A stretch of DNA of 5,648 nt, taken from assembly GCA_023402355.1 (NCBI GenBank), contig JAEXCG010000161.1, positions 1 to 5,648 of the forward strand, in the 5' to 3' direction. The stretch comes from Bacillota bacterium (GTDB taxonomy: Bacteria > Bacillota > Clostridia > Christensenellales > Aristaeellaceae). The position numbers and the translations under genes were made by a program. Position 1 is the stretch's first letter. Each line of letters opens with the position of its first letter. This document shows, piece by piece, positions 1 to 5,648 of the stretch. The notes beneath the pieces were generated by a model, which saw only the letters and a program-made list of their open reading frames with translations, searched no databases and was not told the origin of the DNA.

Positions 1-41
1 GGACGCGCCCGGCGCTTTTGCGCGCTTGCATGTAGGGCCCC

Positions 42-2729
42 TTACAGGTACTTTTCCTCGTACTCGGAGATCGGGATCGGCTTGCTGAACAGGAAGCCCT
101 GCACCAGCTCCACGCCGCACTCGCGCAGCGCCTGGAGCTGTTCCTCCGTCTCGATGCCTTCGGCTATGACCGAAATCTGCATGTCGCGGCAGATTCCCAC
201 CACGTTCTGCACGACGGTACGGGCCTTCGGGTTGCGCGCCACGTCGTCCACCAGGCTCTTGTCCAGCTTTAGCACGTCGAACTCCACCGTGGAAAGCAGC
301 GACAGGTTGGCGTATTCCGACCCAAAATCGTCGATGGAGACGACGAACCCCGCCTGCCGCAGGTTGTGGGTCAGCTCCTTCAGGTTCACGTCCTTCCCCT
401 CGTGCGCCGTCTCGGTGAGCTCGATCTCCAGGCAGCGGCGCTGCACGTCGTACTTGTCGCAAAGCGCGGTGAGCCGCTCGACGAAGTCCGGCTGCGAGAG
501 GGAGGAGCGGGAGAAGTTGACGGAGATGGGGGGCGTCGGCTTGCCGAGCTGCTGCCACTCGCGAAGCCGGGTGCAGGCGTACTCGAAGACGTAAAAGTCG
601 ATCTGGCTGATGGTCTGGCTCTCCTCGAGCATGGGGAGGAAGTTGCCCGGCAGCATCAGGGAGCCTGAGCGCGTGTGGTAGCGCACCAGCGCCTCGGCGC
701 CCACCGCGGAGCGGTCGGAGGAGCTGAGCTTGGGCTGCAGGTAGATCACGAAGCGCTCCCGGAGGATTTCCTCGCGCAGCACGTCGGGGTCGGAGAGGTG
801 GAGCACGTCGTCGCTCAGGTGCCGGTAGCGGTTGGAGGCGGGGAACTTCCGGTAGAAGTTCTTCTTGTCCTCGTACATGTCCGCGTCCGCGTCCGCGACG
901 AGCTGGCGGAAGTCCTCGAAGTGCTCCGTCCAGCGCGCGCCGATGGCCGCGTGGCACAGTTCGTCCTCGTCAAAGCGGCGGCGCAGCTCGGCCGTCCAGG
1001 CCGTGAAGTTCTCCCGGTCGACGCCGGGGCAGAGGATCACGAACTCGTCGCCGCCGATGCGGTAAAAGTCCGCCTGCCGGAACGTCCGGCGGATTCTCTG
1101 GGCGCACTGAACGAGCACCCGGTCGCCCATGGCGTGCCCCTGCTGGTCGTTGATGTCCTTGAGGCCGTTGACGTCCAGGTACACGACGCCCATCGGGCCC
1201 GCGTACTGCGAGAGCACCGCGGAGTCCTCGATGTACCGGTTGCGGTTGTAGAAGGAGGTCAGCGTGTCGTAGTAGCTGAGCTGCGAGAGCTGCTGCTCGT
1301 TCTTCGTGCGCTCGTACGTGAGGCTGAGGAAGAAACAAAGGGTCTGCAGCAGCGGCGCGATGCTGTGAAGCTGCCCGGGCACAGCGTTGCGCACGATGAG
1401 GGAGCCGATCCTTTCCCCCTCGCACTCCAGCGGGGAGCACACCAGCGTGCGGACCTGATAGGAGGAGAGCAGCGCGTACGCCTCCGGGTGCGTCTCGCGG
1501 ATCGCCTCCACGTCCTCGATCACCACGGCGCCCTGCTCGGTCATGGGGCCCTTCCAACCCTCGGCGGTCGAGAGCGGCAGGCCGCAGATGCGCTCGCGCT
1601 GGGATTCGGTCCCCTCGCGGGTCCATTCAAAGTCGCACTGGAAGCGCCCATCCCGGAAGATAAGCAGCAGGGCCTGCTCGGCGGAGAGGAAGCGGCCCAT
1701 CCGCTCCAGGACCATGGGGAAGGAGCGGGCGTAGTCGCGCTCCCGGTACAGCGCCTGCACGCACTCGATCAGGGTCTGCTCGGCGTCCAGCGTGCTCTTG
1801 AGCGCCTGCTTTTCGGCCTCCGCCTCGGAGATGTCGAAGGCGATCTCCAGCCGCGCGGGGCGGCCCTCCCATTGGAGCAGCCGGTCCTTGAGCAGGTAGT
1901 GCTTCTTCGTGATGGGGTTCGTGAACTCCCACGTGTAGTTTTCGCCGGGCACGAGGTGCGGGGTGGAGCAGAAGTCGCAGGGGCTGTTCCGTCCCTGCAG
2001 GACCTCGTAGCACTTCTGCCCGCAAAGCTCGCGGACCCCGAACGACTCGCGCCCCGCCTCGTTGATGAACAGCAGCTCGTGGGTCTTGAGGTCGGAGACG
2101 TACATCAGCTCTGAAATCGCGTCCAGCGGCGCGCGCAGCTCCAGCGTCATCTGCTGTAGGTTCTCGCTCTTCGCGCGGTTTTCCGCCTCCGCGCGCTGCA
2201 GCGCCCGCTGCCTGCGCGATTGCATCAGGCTCACGGCGGCGCTGAGCAGCAGGAACACGGCGCCCAGCACCAGCAGCATCCCCTCCGCCCGCGCCACCTG
2301 GCGCTCCGCGTAGGCCTCGGCGGCGAACACGGTGCGGTTGGCCAGGTCAAAGTACGCCTCGCTCATCTCGAAGAGCTCGGAGGGCTCCGCGCCCGCGCGC
2401 ACGGCCTCGATCTGCGCCTTGAGGCCGTCCCATCCCTCGCGCATCTCCCCGATCAGCGACTGAAAGGCCGCGTCGTTCATGCGGCCCAGGCCGTTTTCGC
2501 CCTCGCCGGTGGCGAGCTCCGCAAGGATCGCGTCGAGCCTTGCGATCAGCTCGTCGTCCGTCTGGCCGTAAAGCGCCTGCTTGGCGAGGCGCTGCGTCGC
2601 CCCGCGCACCACGCCGGCGTAGTTGATGACCCGCGCGTTGCCCTGAAGCTGGTGGATGGACAAGAACGAAAGCAGCACGGAGATGAACAGCGCGGCGGCC
2701 AGCATGGCCGGAATCAATCGTTTTTGCAT
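42..2729 (-). CDS. Membrane-bound sensor with PAS, GAF, GGDEF and EAL domains (c-di-GMP synthesis and breakdown)
   Basis: This 895-residue protein should control the second messenger c-di-GMP at the inner face of the membrane. Membrane helices at about 5-27 and 150-169 flank a helical outer sensor. Its motif near residues 35-52 (INYAGVVRGATQRLAKQA) resembles the N-terminal PilJ/NarX sensor type. Next come a charged linker (170-198), a PAS-like domain (about 200-305) with Cys236, Cys240, Cys251 and Cys254, and a GAF domain (about 315-475). GGDEF (about 484-628) has an intact GGDEF at 559-563 and the metal and nucleotide residues D519, N527, D528 and D536. EAL (about 648-893) has EAL at 679-681, N738, E770, D800-D801, K821, E857 and Q877, so both enzymes look competent. 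The RxxD inhibitory site is one residue out of register. The ATG at 2729 has a purine-rich ribosome binding site 6 nt upstream and directly precedes the first membrane helix. The gene has its own promoter and is divergent from the efflux operon. Net activity and signal are unknown. Confidence 0.95.
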   Translation of the reverse strand: MQKRLIPAMLAAALFISVLLSFLSIHQLQGNARVINYAGVVRGATQRLAKQALYGQTDDELIARLDAILAELATGEGENGLGRMNDAAFQSLIGEMREGWDGLKAQIEAVRAGAEPSELFEMSEAYFDLANRTVFAAEAYAERQVARAEGMLLVLGAVFLLLSAAVSLMQSRRQRALQRAEAENRAKSENLQQMTLELRAPLDAISELMYVSDLKTHELLFINEAGRESFGVRELCGQKCYEVLQGRNSPCDFCSTPHLVPGENYTWEFTNPITKKHYLLKDRLLQWEGRPARLEIAFDISEAEAEKQALKSTLDAEQTLIECVQALYRERDYARSFPMVLERMGRFLSAEQALLLIFRDGRFQCDFEWTREGTESQRERICGLPLSTAEGWKGPMTEQGAVVIEDVEAIRETHPEAYALLSSYQVRTLVCSPLECEGERIGSLIVRNAVPGQLHSIAPLLQTLCFFLSLTYERTKNEQQLSQLSYYDTLTSFYNRNRYIEDSAVLSQYAGPMGVVYLDVNGLKDINDQQGHAMGDRVLVQCAQRIRRTFRQADFYRIGGDEFVILCPGVDRENFTAWTAELRRRFDEDELCHAAIGARWTEHFEDFRQLVADADADMYEDKKNFYRKFPASNRYRHLSDDVLHLSDPDVLREEILRERFVIYLQPKLSSSDRSAVGAEALVRYHTRSGSLMLPGNFLPMLEESQTISQIDFYVFEYACTRLREWQQLGKPTPPISVNFSRSSLSQPDFVERLTALCDKYDVQRRCLEIELTETAHEGKDVNLKELTHNLRQAGFVVSIDDFGSEYANLSLLSTVEFDVLKLDKSLVDDVARNPKARTVVQNVVGICRDMQISVIAEGIETEEQLQALRECGVELVQGFLFSKPIPISEYEEKYL

Positions 2730-2735
2730 GAAGCG

Positions 2736-2744
2736 TCCCTCTCT
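2736..2744 (-). promoter_or_regulatory. Ribosome binding site of the GGDEF/EAL gene
   Basis: Read on the minus strand this is AGAGAGGGA, ending 6 nt before the ATG at 2729-2727. The spacing is normal for a Shine-Dalgarno site and supports that start codon over internal alternatives. Confidence 0.7.
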
Positions 2745-2791
2745 GACGTTGAGAATCTGCCGGAACCGAAAAAGATCGTATATTGCCCTCC

Positions 2792-2820
2792 ATTATACCA
2801 CTTTATCGGAAATTTGCCAT
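2792..2820 (-). promoter_or_regulatory. Extended -10 promoter for the GGDEF/EAL gene
   Basis: On the minus strand there is a perfect -10 box TATAAT (2797 down to 2792), preceded by TGG at 2800-2798, which gives an extended -10. At 17 bp spacing sits ATGGCA (2820 down to 2815), matching 4 of 6 bases of the -35 consensus. Transcription should start near 2785 and give a leader of roughly 55 nt before the ATG. The weak -35 is typical of extended -10 promoters. It faces away from the TetR operon promoter. Confidence 0.72.
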
Positions 2821-2865
2821 CCCGAATTGCGCGGGACGCCCAAAACGGGTTCTCAAAATAAATTA

Positions 2866-2894
2866 TTGACTTGGTGGTCTATTTATGCTATACT
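2866..2894 (+). promoter_or_regulatory. Strong sigma-A promoter of the TetR-MATE-kinase operon
   Basis: The -35 box TTGACT (2866-2871) and the -10 box TATACT (2889-2894) are exactly 17 bp apart, each matching 5 of 6 consensus bases. TGC at 2886-2888 adds an extended -10. Transcription should start near 2900-2902, leaving a leader of about 33 nt. The -35 lies inside the left dyad at 2868-2880 and the right dyad starts just after the expected start site, so a repressor bound at either would block polymerase. Confidence 0.82.
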
Positions 2895-2916
2895 TCAGAA
2901 AACAGACCAGTAAGTC
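2868..2916. promoter_or_regulatory. Paired dyad operator, probably bound by the adjacent TetR protein
   Basis: Two 13-base arms, GACTTGGTGGTCT (2868-2880) and AGACCAGTAAGTC (2904-2916), are inverted copies matching at 11 of 13 positions. Extending inward to 2884 and 2900 gives 14 of 17. Each arm also holds its own small palindrome GAC-N6-GTC (2868-2879 and 2905-2916), with centres 37 bp apart, about three and a half helix turns. One copy overlaps the -35 and the other lies at or just after the start site. TetR proteins usually bind short palindromes over their own promoter. That this one binds here is inference. Confidence 0.65.
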
Positions 2917-2924
2917 TATAATTT

Positions 2925-2929
2925 GGAGG
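2925..2929 (+). promoter_or_regulatory. Ribosome binding site that fixes the TetR start
   Basis: GGAGG lies 5 nt upstream of the ATG at 2935. An in-frame TTG at 2923 overlaps this site and so has no ribosome binding site of its own, which makes the ATG at 2935 the better start. Confidence 0.85.
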
Positions 2930-2934
2930 CACCC

Positions 2935-3549
2935 ATGAATCGAGAAGAAAAAAACCGGCAGACGCGCCGGCGCATATTGGACAGCGCCCTGCGGGAGTTT
3001 TCCGCGCAGGGCTACGGCGCGAGCTCGATCAACGCCATCTGCGGGGCGGAGGGCATTTCCAAGGGCATCGTCTATCACTACTTTGAAACGAAGGACGACC
3101 TGTACCTCGCCTGCGTCGCGGAGTGCTTCGAGCGCTTGAGCGCGTACCTTAGCGATCACCTGCCCCTGCAGGGGGACGGACTGGAGGAGCAGATGGAGCG
3201 CTATTTCAGATTGAGGCTCGCCTTTTTCGAGGAGAACCCCCTGTACCAGCGGATCTTCTGCGACGCGGTCGTCACGCCGCCCCGGCACCTGGCGGCGCAG
3301 ATTCTGGCGCGCAGGGCCGCGTTCGACGCGCTGAACGTCGACATCTTAACCCGCCTGCTGAAGCCCGCGGCGCTTCGGCCGGACGTCACGCGGGCTGAGG
3401 TCATCGAGACCTTCCGCCAGTATCAGGACTACGTCAACGCGCGCTTTCAGGCGGCCGGGGCGGGGGACGTCGACCTGCGCGCGCGCGAGGCGAGCTGCCG
3501 GCGCGCGCTGGGCATCCTGCTCTACGGCGTAATAGAACGAAAGGATTGA
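2935..3549 (+). CDS. TetR/AcrR-family transcriptional regulator
   Basis: A 204-residue protein of normal length for the family. Residues 9-55 form the DNA-binding domain: a first helix (TRRRILDSALREFSAQGYGA) and then a helix-turn-helix at about 30-50, ending in the family signature ISKGIVYHYFETKDDLY. The rest is a mostly helical ligand and dimer domain that differs widely between members, so the inducer cannot be read from sequence. It is the first gene of an operon with a MATE pump, the usual setting for a local repressor released by a toxic compound. Paired dyads over its promoter suggest it represses its own operon. The start at 2935 is chosen over TTG at 2923 because of the GGAGG site. 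The last codons carry the ribosome binding site of the pump gene. Family is certain; target and ligand are inferred. Confidence 0.93.
   Translation: MNREEKNRQTRRRILDSALREFSAQGYGASSINAICGAEGISKGIVYHYFETKDDLYLACVAECFERLSAYLSDHLPLQGDGLEEQMERYFRLRLAFFEENPLYQRIFCDAVVTPPRHLAAQILARRAAFDALNVDILTRLLKPAALRPDVTRAEVIETFRQYQDYVNARFQAAGAGDVDLRAREASCRRALGILLYGVIERKD
3541..3545 (+). promoter_or_regulatory. Ribosome binding site of the MATE gene, inside the end of the TetR gene
   Basis: AAGGA lies 9 nt before the ATG at 3555 and directly abuts an in-frame TTG at 3546. The TTG would leave no spacing, so the ATG is preferred. The site sits within the last TetR codons, which suggests translational coupling. Confidence 0.6.
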
Positions 3550-3554
3550 GAAAA

Positions 3555-4949
3555 ATGGAAAAAGACGAAAAGAGCGTCTCCGTTCTGGGGACGATGAAGC
3601 CCTCCCGGGCGATCGTGAAGCTGGCGGTTCCGGCGACGCTGGCGCTGCTGGCGAAGGCCGTGTACAACATCGTGGATACCGCGTACATCGGCATGCTGCA
3701 TTCGGACCTCGCCCTGGCGGCGGTGGGCGTGACGCTGCCGCTGCTGCTGATCATGGTGTCGCTGGAAAACATATTCGCCGCGGGCGCGGCCGTGCTGGCC
3801 GGGCGCCAGCTCGGCGCGAAGGACGGGGAGGGCGCGAGCCGCACGGTGACGACGGTGGTGGGGCTGTCGTTTGGCATCGGCATCCTGCTGTGCGTCGGGG
3901 GCATCGGCCTGATGGAGCCGCTGCTGCGCGCCTTCGGCGCGTCGGAGGCGGTCATGCCCCAGGCGAAGGACTACGCGGTGTGGATGTTCGTCGCCGCGCT
4001 CGCCAACCTGCCCGCGCAGAGCCTGAACTGCGCGGCCCGCGCGGAATCCTCGGTGCGCATTTCCTCCATCGCGGTGATCGCGGGCGCGGCGCTGAACGTG
4101 GTGCTCGACCCGGTCTTCATGTTCGACTGGGGACTCGGCATGGGCGTTAAGGGCGCGTCGCTGGCGACGACCGTGTCGCAGTTCGTGACGTTCGCGATCC
4201 TGCTGGGCTTTTACCTCAGCGGGCGCTCGGTCATCAAGCTGCGCGCGCGCGCGTTTCGGCCCAGCCTGGAGCTCGTGAAGACGGTGACGCTGATCGGCAT
4301 TCCCTCGGCGGTCATTCAAATCTGCTTGGCCGTCGCCACGTCGCTCACGAACATCGCCGCGGGGCCCCTGCCGGACGGGGATCTCATCATCGCCGCCTAC
4401 GGCGTGGTGCAGCGGCTGGTGCTGATCGGCTGCTACGTGGTCATGGGCTTCATGCAGGGCTATCAGCCCGTGGCCTCCTTCGCCTTCGGGGCGCAGGACG
4501 AGGAACGCTTCCACGATTCCGTCCGCTTCGCCCTGCGCGCCTCGCTGCTGCTCACGGCGGTCGTGGACGCGCTCTACATCCTGCTCTCGCGCCCGCTCAT
4601 CATGCTCTTCAACGGCAACCCCGCGGTCATCGACTACGGCGCGAAGCTGCTCATCTCGCAGGTCGCGCTCTACCCGGCCTTCGGCCTGTGCTACATGATG
4701 ACGATCACCTATCAGACGATCGGCGCCTCCCGCTACGGGCTGTTCCTCTCGCTGATCCGTCAGGGGATTTTCTACGTGCCCTTCATCCTGATCCTGCCGC
4801 GCCTGCTCGGGGCGACCGGCATCTACTTGTCGCAGCCCGCGGCGGACGTGCTGACGCTCGCCGTGTGCGCGCTCTCCGTGGGGCCGATGAAGCGGGCCGC
4901 CTCCGACAGGATGGCCGCGCAGCGGGCAGAGAGCGGGTGCGCGTCGTGA
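3555..4949 (+). CDS. MATE-family multidrug/cation-coupled efflux transporter
   Basis: A 464-residue integral membrane protein, the normal length for a MATE exporter, with about twelve hydrophobic segments in two halves. The first half opens with AVPATLALLAKAVYNIVDTA (about 25-43), the usual first-helix pattern with Pro26 and Asp41. It continues with AARAESSVRISS and DPVFMF (185-190) and MGVKGASLATTVSQ (196-209). The second half has GFMQGYQPVASFAFGA (298-313), SRYGLFLSLIRQGIFYVP (about 392-409) and a late Gly/Asp pattern ending near Asp431. These proteins exchange Na+ or H+ for cationic drugs, dyes or metabolites; the substrate here is unknown. The gene starts 5 nt after the TetR stop and overlaps the next gene by 4 nt, so all three are probably co-translated. 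The ATG at 3555 is chosen over TTG at 3546 because AAGGA is properly spaced only for the ATG. The charged tail after 445 is short and ordinary. Confidence 0.94.
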   Translation: MEKDEKSVSVLGTMKPSRAIVKLAVPATLALLAKAVYNIVDTAYIGMLHSDLALAAVGVTLPLLLIMVSLENIFAAGAAVLAGRQLGAKDGEGASRTVTTVVGLSFGIGILLCVGGIGLMEPLLRAFGASEAVMPQAKDYAVWMFVAALANLPAQSLNCAARAESSVRISSIAVIAGAALNVVLDPVFMFDWGLGMGVKGASLATTVSQFVTFAILLGFYLSGRSVIKLRARAFRPSLELVKTVTLIGIPSAVIQICLAVATSLTNIAAGPLPDGDLIIAAYGVVQRLVLIGCYVVMGFMQGYQPVASFAFGAQDEERFHDSVRFALRASLLLTAVVDALYILLSRPLIMLFNGNPAVIDYGAKLLISQVALYPAFGLCYMMTITYQTIGASRYGLFLSLIRQGIFYVPFILILPRLLGATGIYLSQPAADVLTLAVCALSVGPMKRAASDRMAAQRAESGCAS

Positions 4950-5545
4950 GGCCGTCCGTCATCGCGATCAGCCGCCAGTACGCCAGCGGCGGCGAGGAGA
5001 TCGCCGCCGCCCTGGCGCGCGAGCTGGGGCTTCCCCTCTACGACCGCGAGATCGACCGCGAGGCGGCGAGGGAGAGCGGCATTCAGGAACGCTTCTTTGA
5101 ACAGGCCGAGGCCGCGCGCGGCAGACTGCTCGCGCACGCGTTCGACCTGCCGGGGGTCGAAAACGCGCTGCCGCTTTCGGACCGCCTGTTCCTCTCACAG
5201 GGAAATGCCCTGCGCACGCTCGCCGGGCGGGGGCCCTGCGTCGTCGTGGGGCATGGGGCCGCCGGTCTGCTGGCGGACGGCTTTGCCGTCTTCCGCGTCT
5301 TCGTCCACGCGGACAGGCGGTGGCGCGCGCAGCGGGCCGCGCTGGCGCTCGGGATCGGGGCGGAGGAAGCGGCCCGGTGCGTCCGCCGGGCGGATCGGGC
5401 GCGGGCGGCCTACCTTCGGGATTATAGCGGCGAGCGGTTCGGCCTGGCCGAAGACGCGCACCTGTGCCTGGACGGCGGCGCGCTCGGGGTGGAGGGCGCC
5501 GTCCGCGTCATCCTCGCCGCGCTCGCGGCCTATGAAAGCGCCTAA
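4946..5545 (+). CDS. Cytidylate-kinase-like protein (AAA_26 / Cytidylate_kin_2 type), divergent
   Basis: This 199-residue protein has the length and motif order of the small cytidylate-kinase-like family common in Clostridia. An N-terminal nucleotide-binding stretch, IAISRQYASGGEEIAAALAR (6-25), is followed by LGLPLYDREI (27-36) and the second strand GPCVVVGHGAAGLL (96-109). After these come FRVFVHADRRWRAQR (116-130), a basic helix with RRADRARAAYLRDYSGERFG (147-166), and LCLDGGALGVEGAV near the end. From memory, the usual family forms are SRQxGSGG, VGRxAD and DKxRAxYY. Here they read SRQYASGG, VGHGAA and DRARAAYL, so catalysis cannot be assumed. GTG at 4946 overlaps the pump's TGA as GTGA and puts the family's first strand at residue 4. 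GTG at 4937 is an alternative; neither has a strong ribosome binding site, so coupling to the pump gene is likely. It is unlikely to be the housekeeping CMP kinase, which is longer and has a GKGT-type P-loop. The substrate is unknown. Confidence 0.82.
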   Translation: MRPSVIAISRQYASGGEEIAAALARELGLPLYDREIDREAARESGIQERFFEQAEAARGRLLAHAFDLPGVENALPLSDRLFLSQGNALRTLAGRGPCVVVGHGAAGLLADGFAVFRVFVHADRRWRAQRAALALGIGAEEAARCVRRADRARAAYLRDYSGERFGLAEDAHLCLDGGALGVEGAVRVILAALAAYESA

Positions 5546-5551
5546 GGGCGC

Positions 5552-5589
5552 AAAAACAGCCGGACTCCGAAAAGGGAGCCCGGCTGTTT
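5552..5589. terminator. Bidirectional intrinsic terminator between convergent genes
   Basis: The left arm AAACAGCCGGACTCC (5554-5568) pairs with GGAGCCCGGCTGTTT (5575-5589) across a GAAAAG loop: 14 pairs and one A-C mismatch (5564/5579). The plus-strand transcript ends in only three T before C5590. On the minus strand the hairpin runs into TTTTT (5556 down to 5552). It therefore looks stronger for the gene entering from the right, but it also ends the TetR operon 8 nt after the kinase stop. Confidence 0.85.
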
Positions 5590-5592
5590 CGC

Positions 5593-5648
5593 CTAGTAGA
5601 AGCTCACGCCCGCGCCGTACATGCGAAGGCCACAGCTTTCCGCAAGGC
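5593..5648 (-). CDS. 3' end of an unidentified gene entering from the right edge
   Basis: On the minus strand a frame open from the edge reads LAESCGLRMYGAGVSFY and then TAG at 5595-5593. It ends 3 nt before the hairpin at 5589-5554, which on this strand has a T-tract, so a gene end is the natural reading. Seventeen residues are too few to name a family. The frame carries no start within the window. Of the other two minus-strand frames, one closes at an early TGA and the other stays open across this short stretch, so the call rests mainly on the terminator position. Confidence 0.55.
   Translation of the reverse strand, partial: LAESCGLRMYGAGVSFY

Noticed and set aside
1..41. A possible terminator after the GGDEF/EAL gene (GCGC-TTTT-GCGC at 12-23).
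   Set aside because: The stem has only 4 pairs and no T-tract follows on the minus strand before the window ends. Nothing else is visible in these bases.
879..896. Three perfect tandem copies of GTCCGC.
   Set aside because: They lie inside the GGDEF domain and encode the Ala-Asp run just before the conserved Met-Tyr near its end. Short coding repeats of this kind arise easily in GC-rich genes.
675..2114. A 479-codon open frame on the plus strand opposite the GGDEF/EAL gene.
   Set aside because: It lies wholly antisense to a protein with clear domains and intact active sites. Its translation is low-complexity (Val, Ala, Leu, Arg, His) with no recognisable motif, as expected from GC-rich third positions.
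2821..2850. Short GC-rich inverted segments (CCCG and CGGG) in the divergent gap.
   Set aside because: The pairing is only 4 bp, there is no T-tract, and the segment lies between two outward promoters where a terminator is not expected.
2917..2922. A perfect TATAAT just before the TetR gene.
   Set aside because: Transcription from it would start at about 2929, removing the GGAGG ribosome binding site, and there is only a poor -35 (TTCAGA) at the right distance. The promoter at 2866-2894 fits better.
3522..4514. A 330-codon open frame on the minus strand opposite the MATE gene.
   Set aside because: Its translation is rich in Arg, His, Gln and Asp with no family pattern, and it mirrors a clear transporter. 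It is a GC-driven shadow.
4688..4945. A longer start for the kinase-like gene, reaching back inside the MATE gene.
   Set aside because: The extra residues are Arg/Asp/Ala-rich and out of frame within the transporter. Family similarity begins only after 4946, where GTGA overlaps the pump stop.

Overview
The window comes from a GC-rich genome (GC high throughout the coding regions, judged by eye). It reads most like a high-GC member of the Clostridia or a related Firmicute. The grounds are a strong GGAGG-type ribosome binding site, consensus sigma-A promoters in a short AT-rich gap, and a GGDEF/EAL protein with a PilJ/NarX-like sensor and cysteine-bearing PAS domain of a kind I associate with Clostridia. 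The assignment is inference; there is no rRNA or other marker gene.

Layout. (1) Positions 42-2729, minus strand: a large membrane-bound sensor protein with both a diguanylate cyclase (GGDEF) and a c-di-GMP phosphodiesterase (EAL) domain. (2) Positions 2730-2934: a divergent control region, much richer in A+T than its flanks. It holds one extended -10 promoter for each direction and a pair of related dyad elements bracketing the rightward promoter. (3) Positions 2935-5545, plus strand: a compact operon of a TetR-family regulator, a MATE-family efflux transporter and a small cytidylate-kinase-like protein. The genes are 5 nt apart and then overlap by 4 nt. (4) Positions 5552-5589: a strong hairpin between convergent genes, with an A-tract on the left and a short T-tract on the right, so probably a shared bidirectional terminator. 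(5) Positions 5593-5648, minus strand: the last 17 codons of a gene that enters from the right edge.

How the parts work together. The simplest reading is a self-regulated efflux operon: the TetR protein binds the dyads over its own -35 and start region and releases them when it binds a small molecule, and the MATE pump then exports that or a related compound. The kinase-like protein is co-translated with the pump, but its link to export is unknown. The divergent c-di-GMP gene has its own promoter about 45 bp away from the rightward -35, so shared control by the TetR protein is possible but not shown.

I found no CRISPR array, transposon, tRNA, rRNA or phage element. I also saw no clear sign of a wholly new system. 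The most checkable observations are the paired operator, the cysteine-rich PAS domain, the altered c-di-GMP inhibitory site, and the divergent kinase-like protein tied to the pump.
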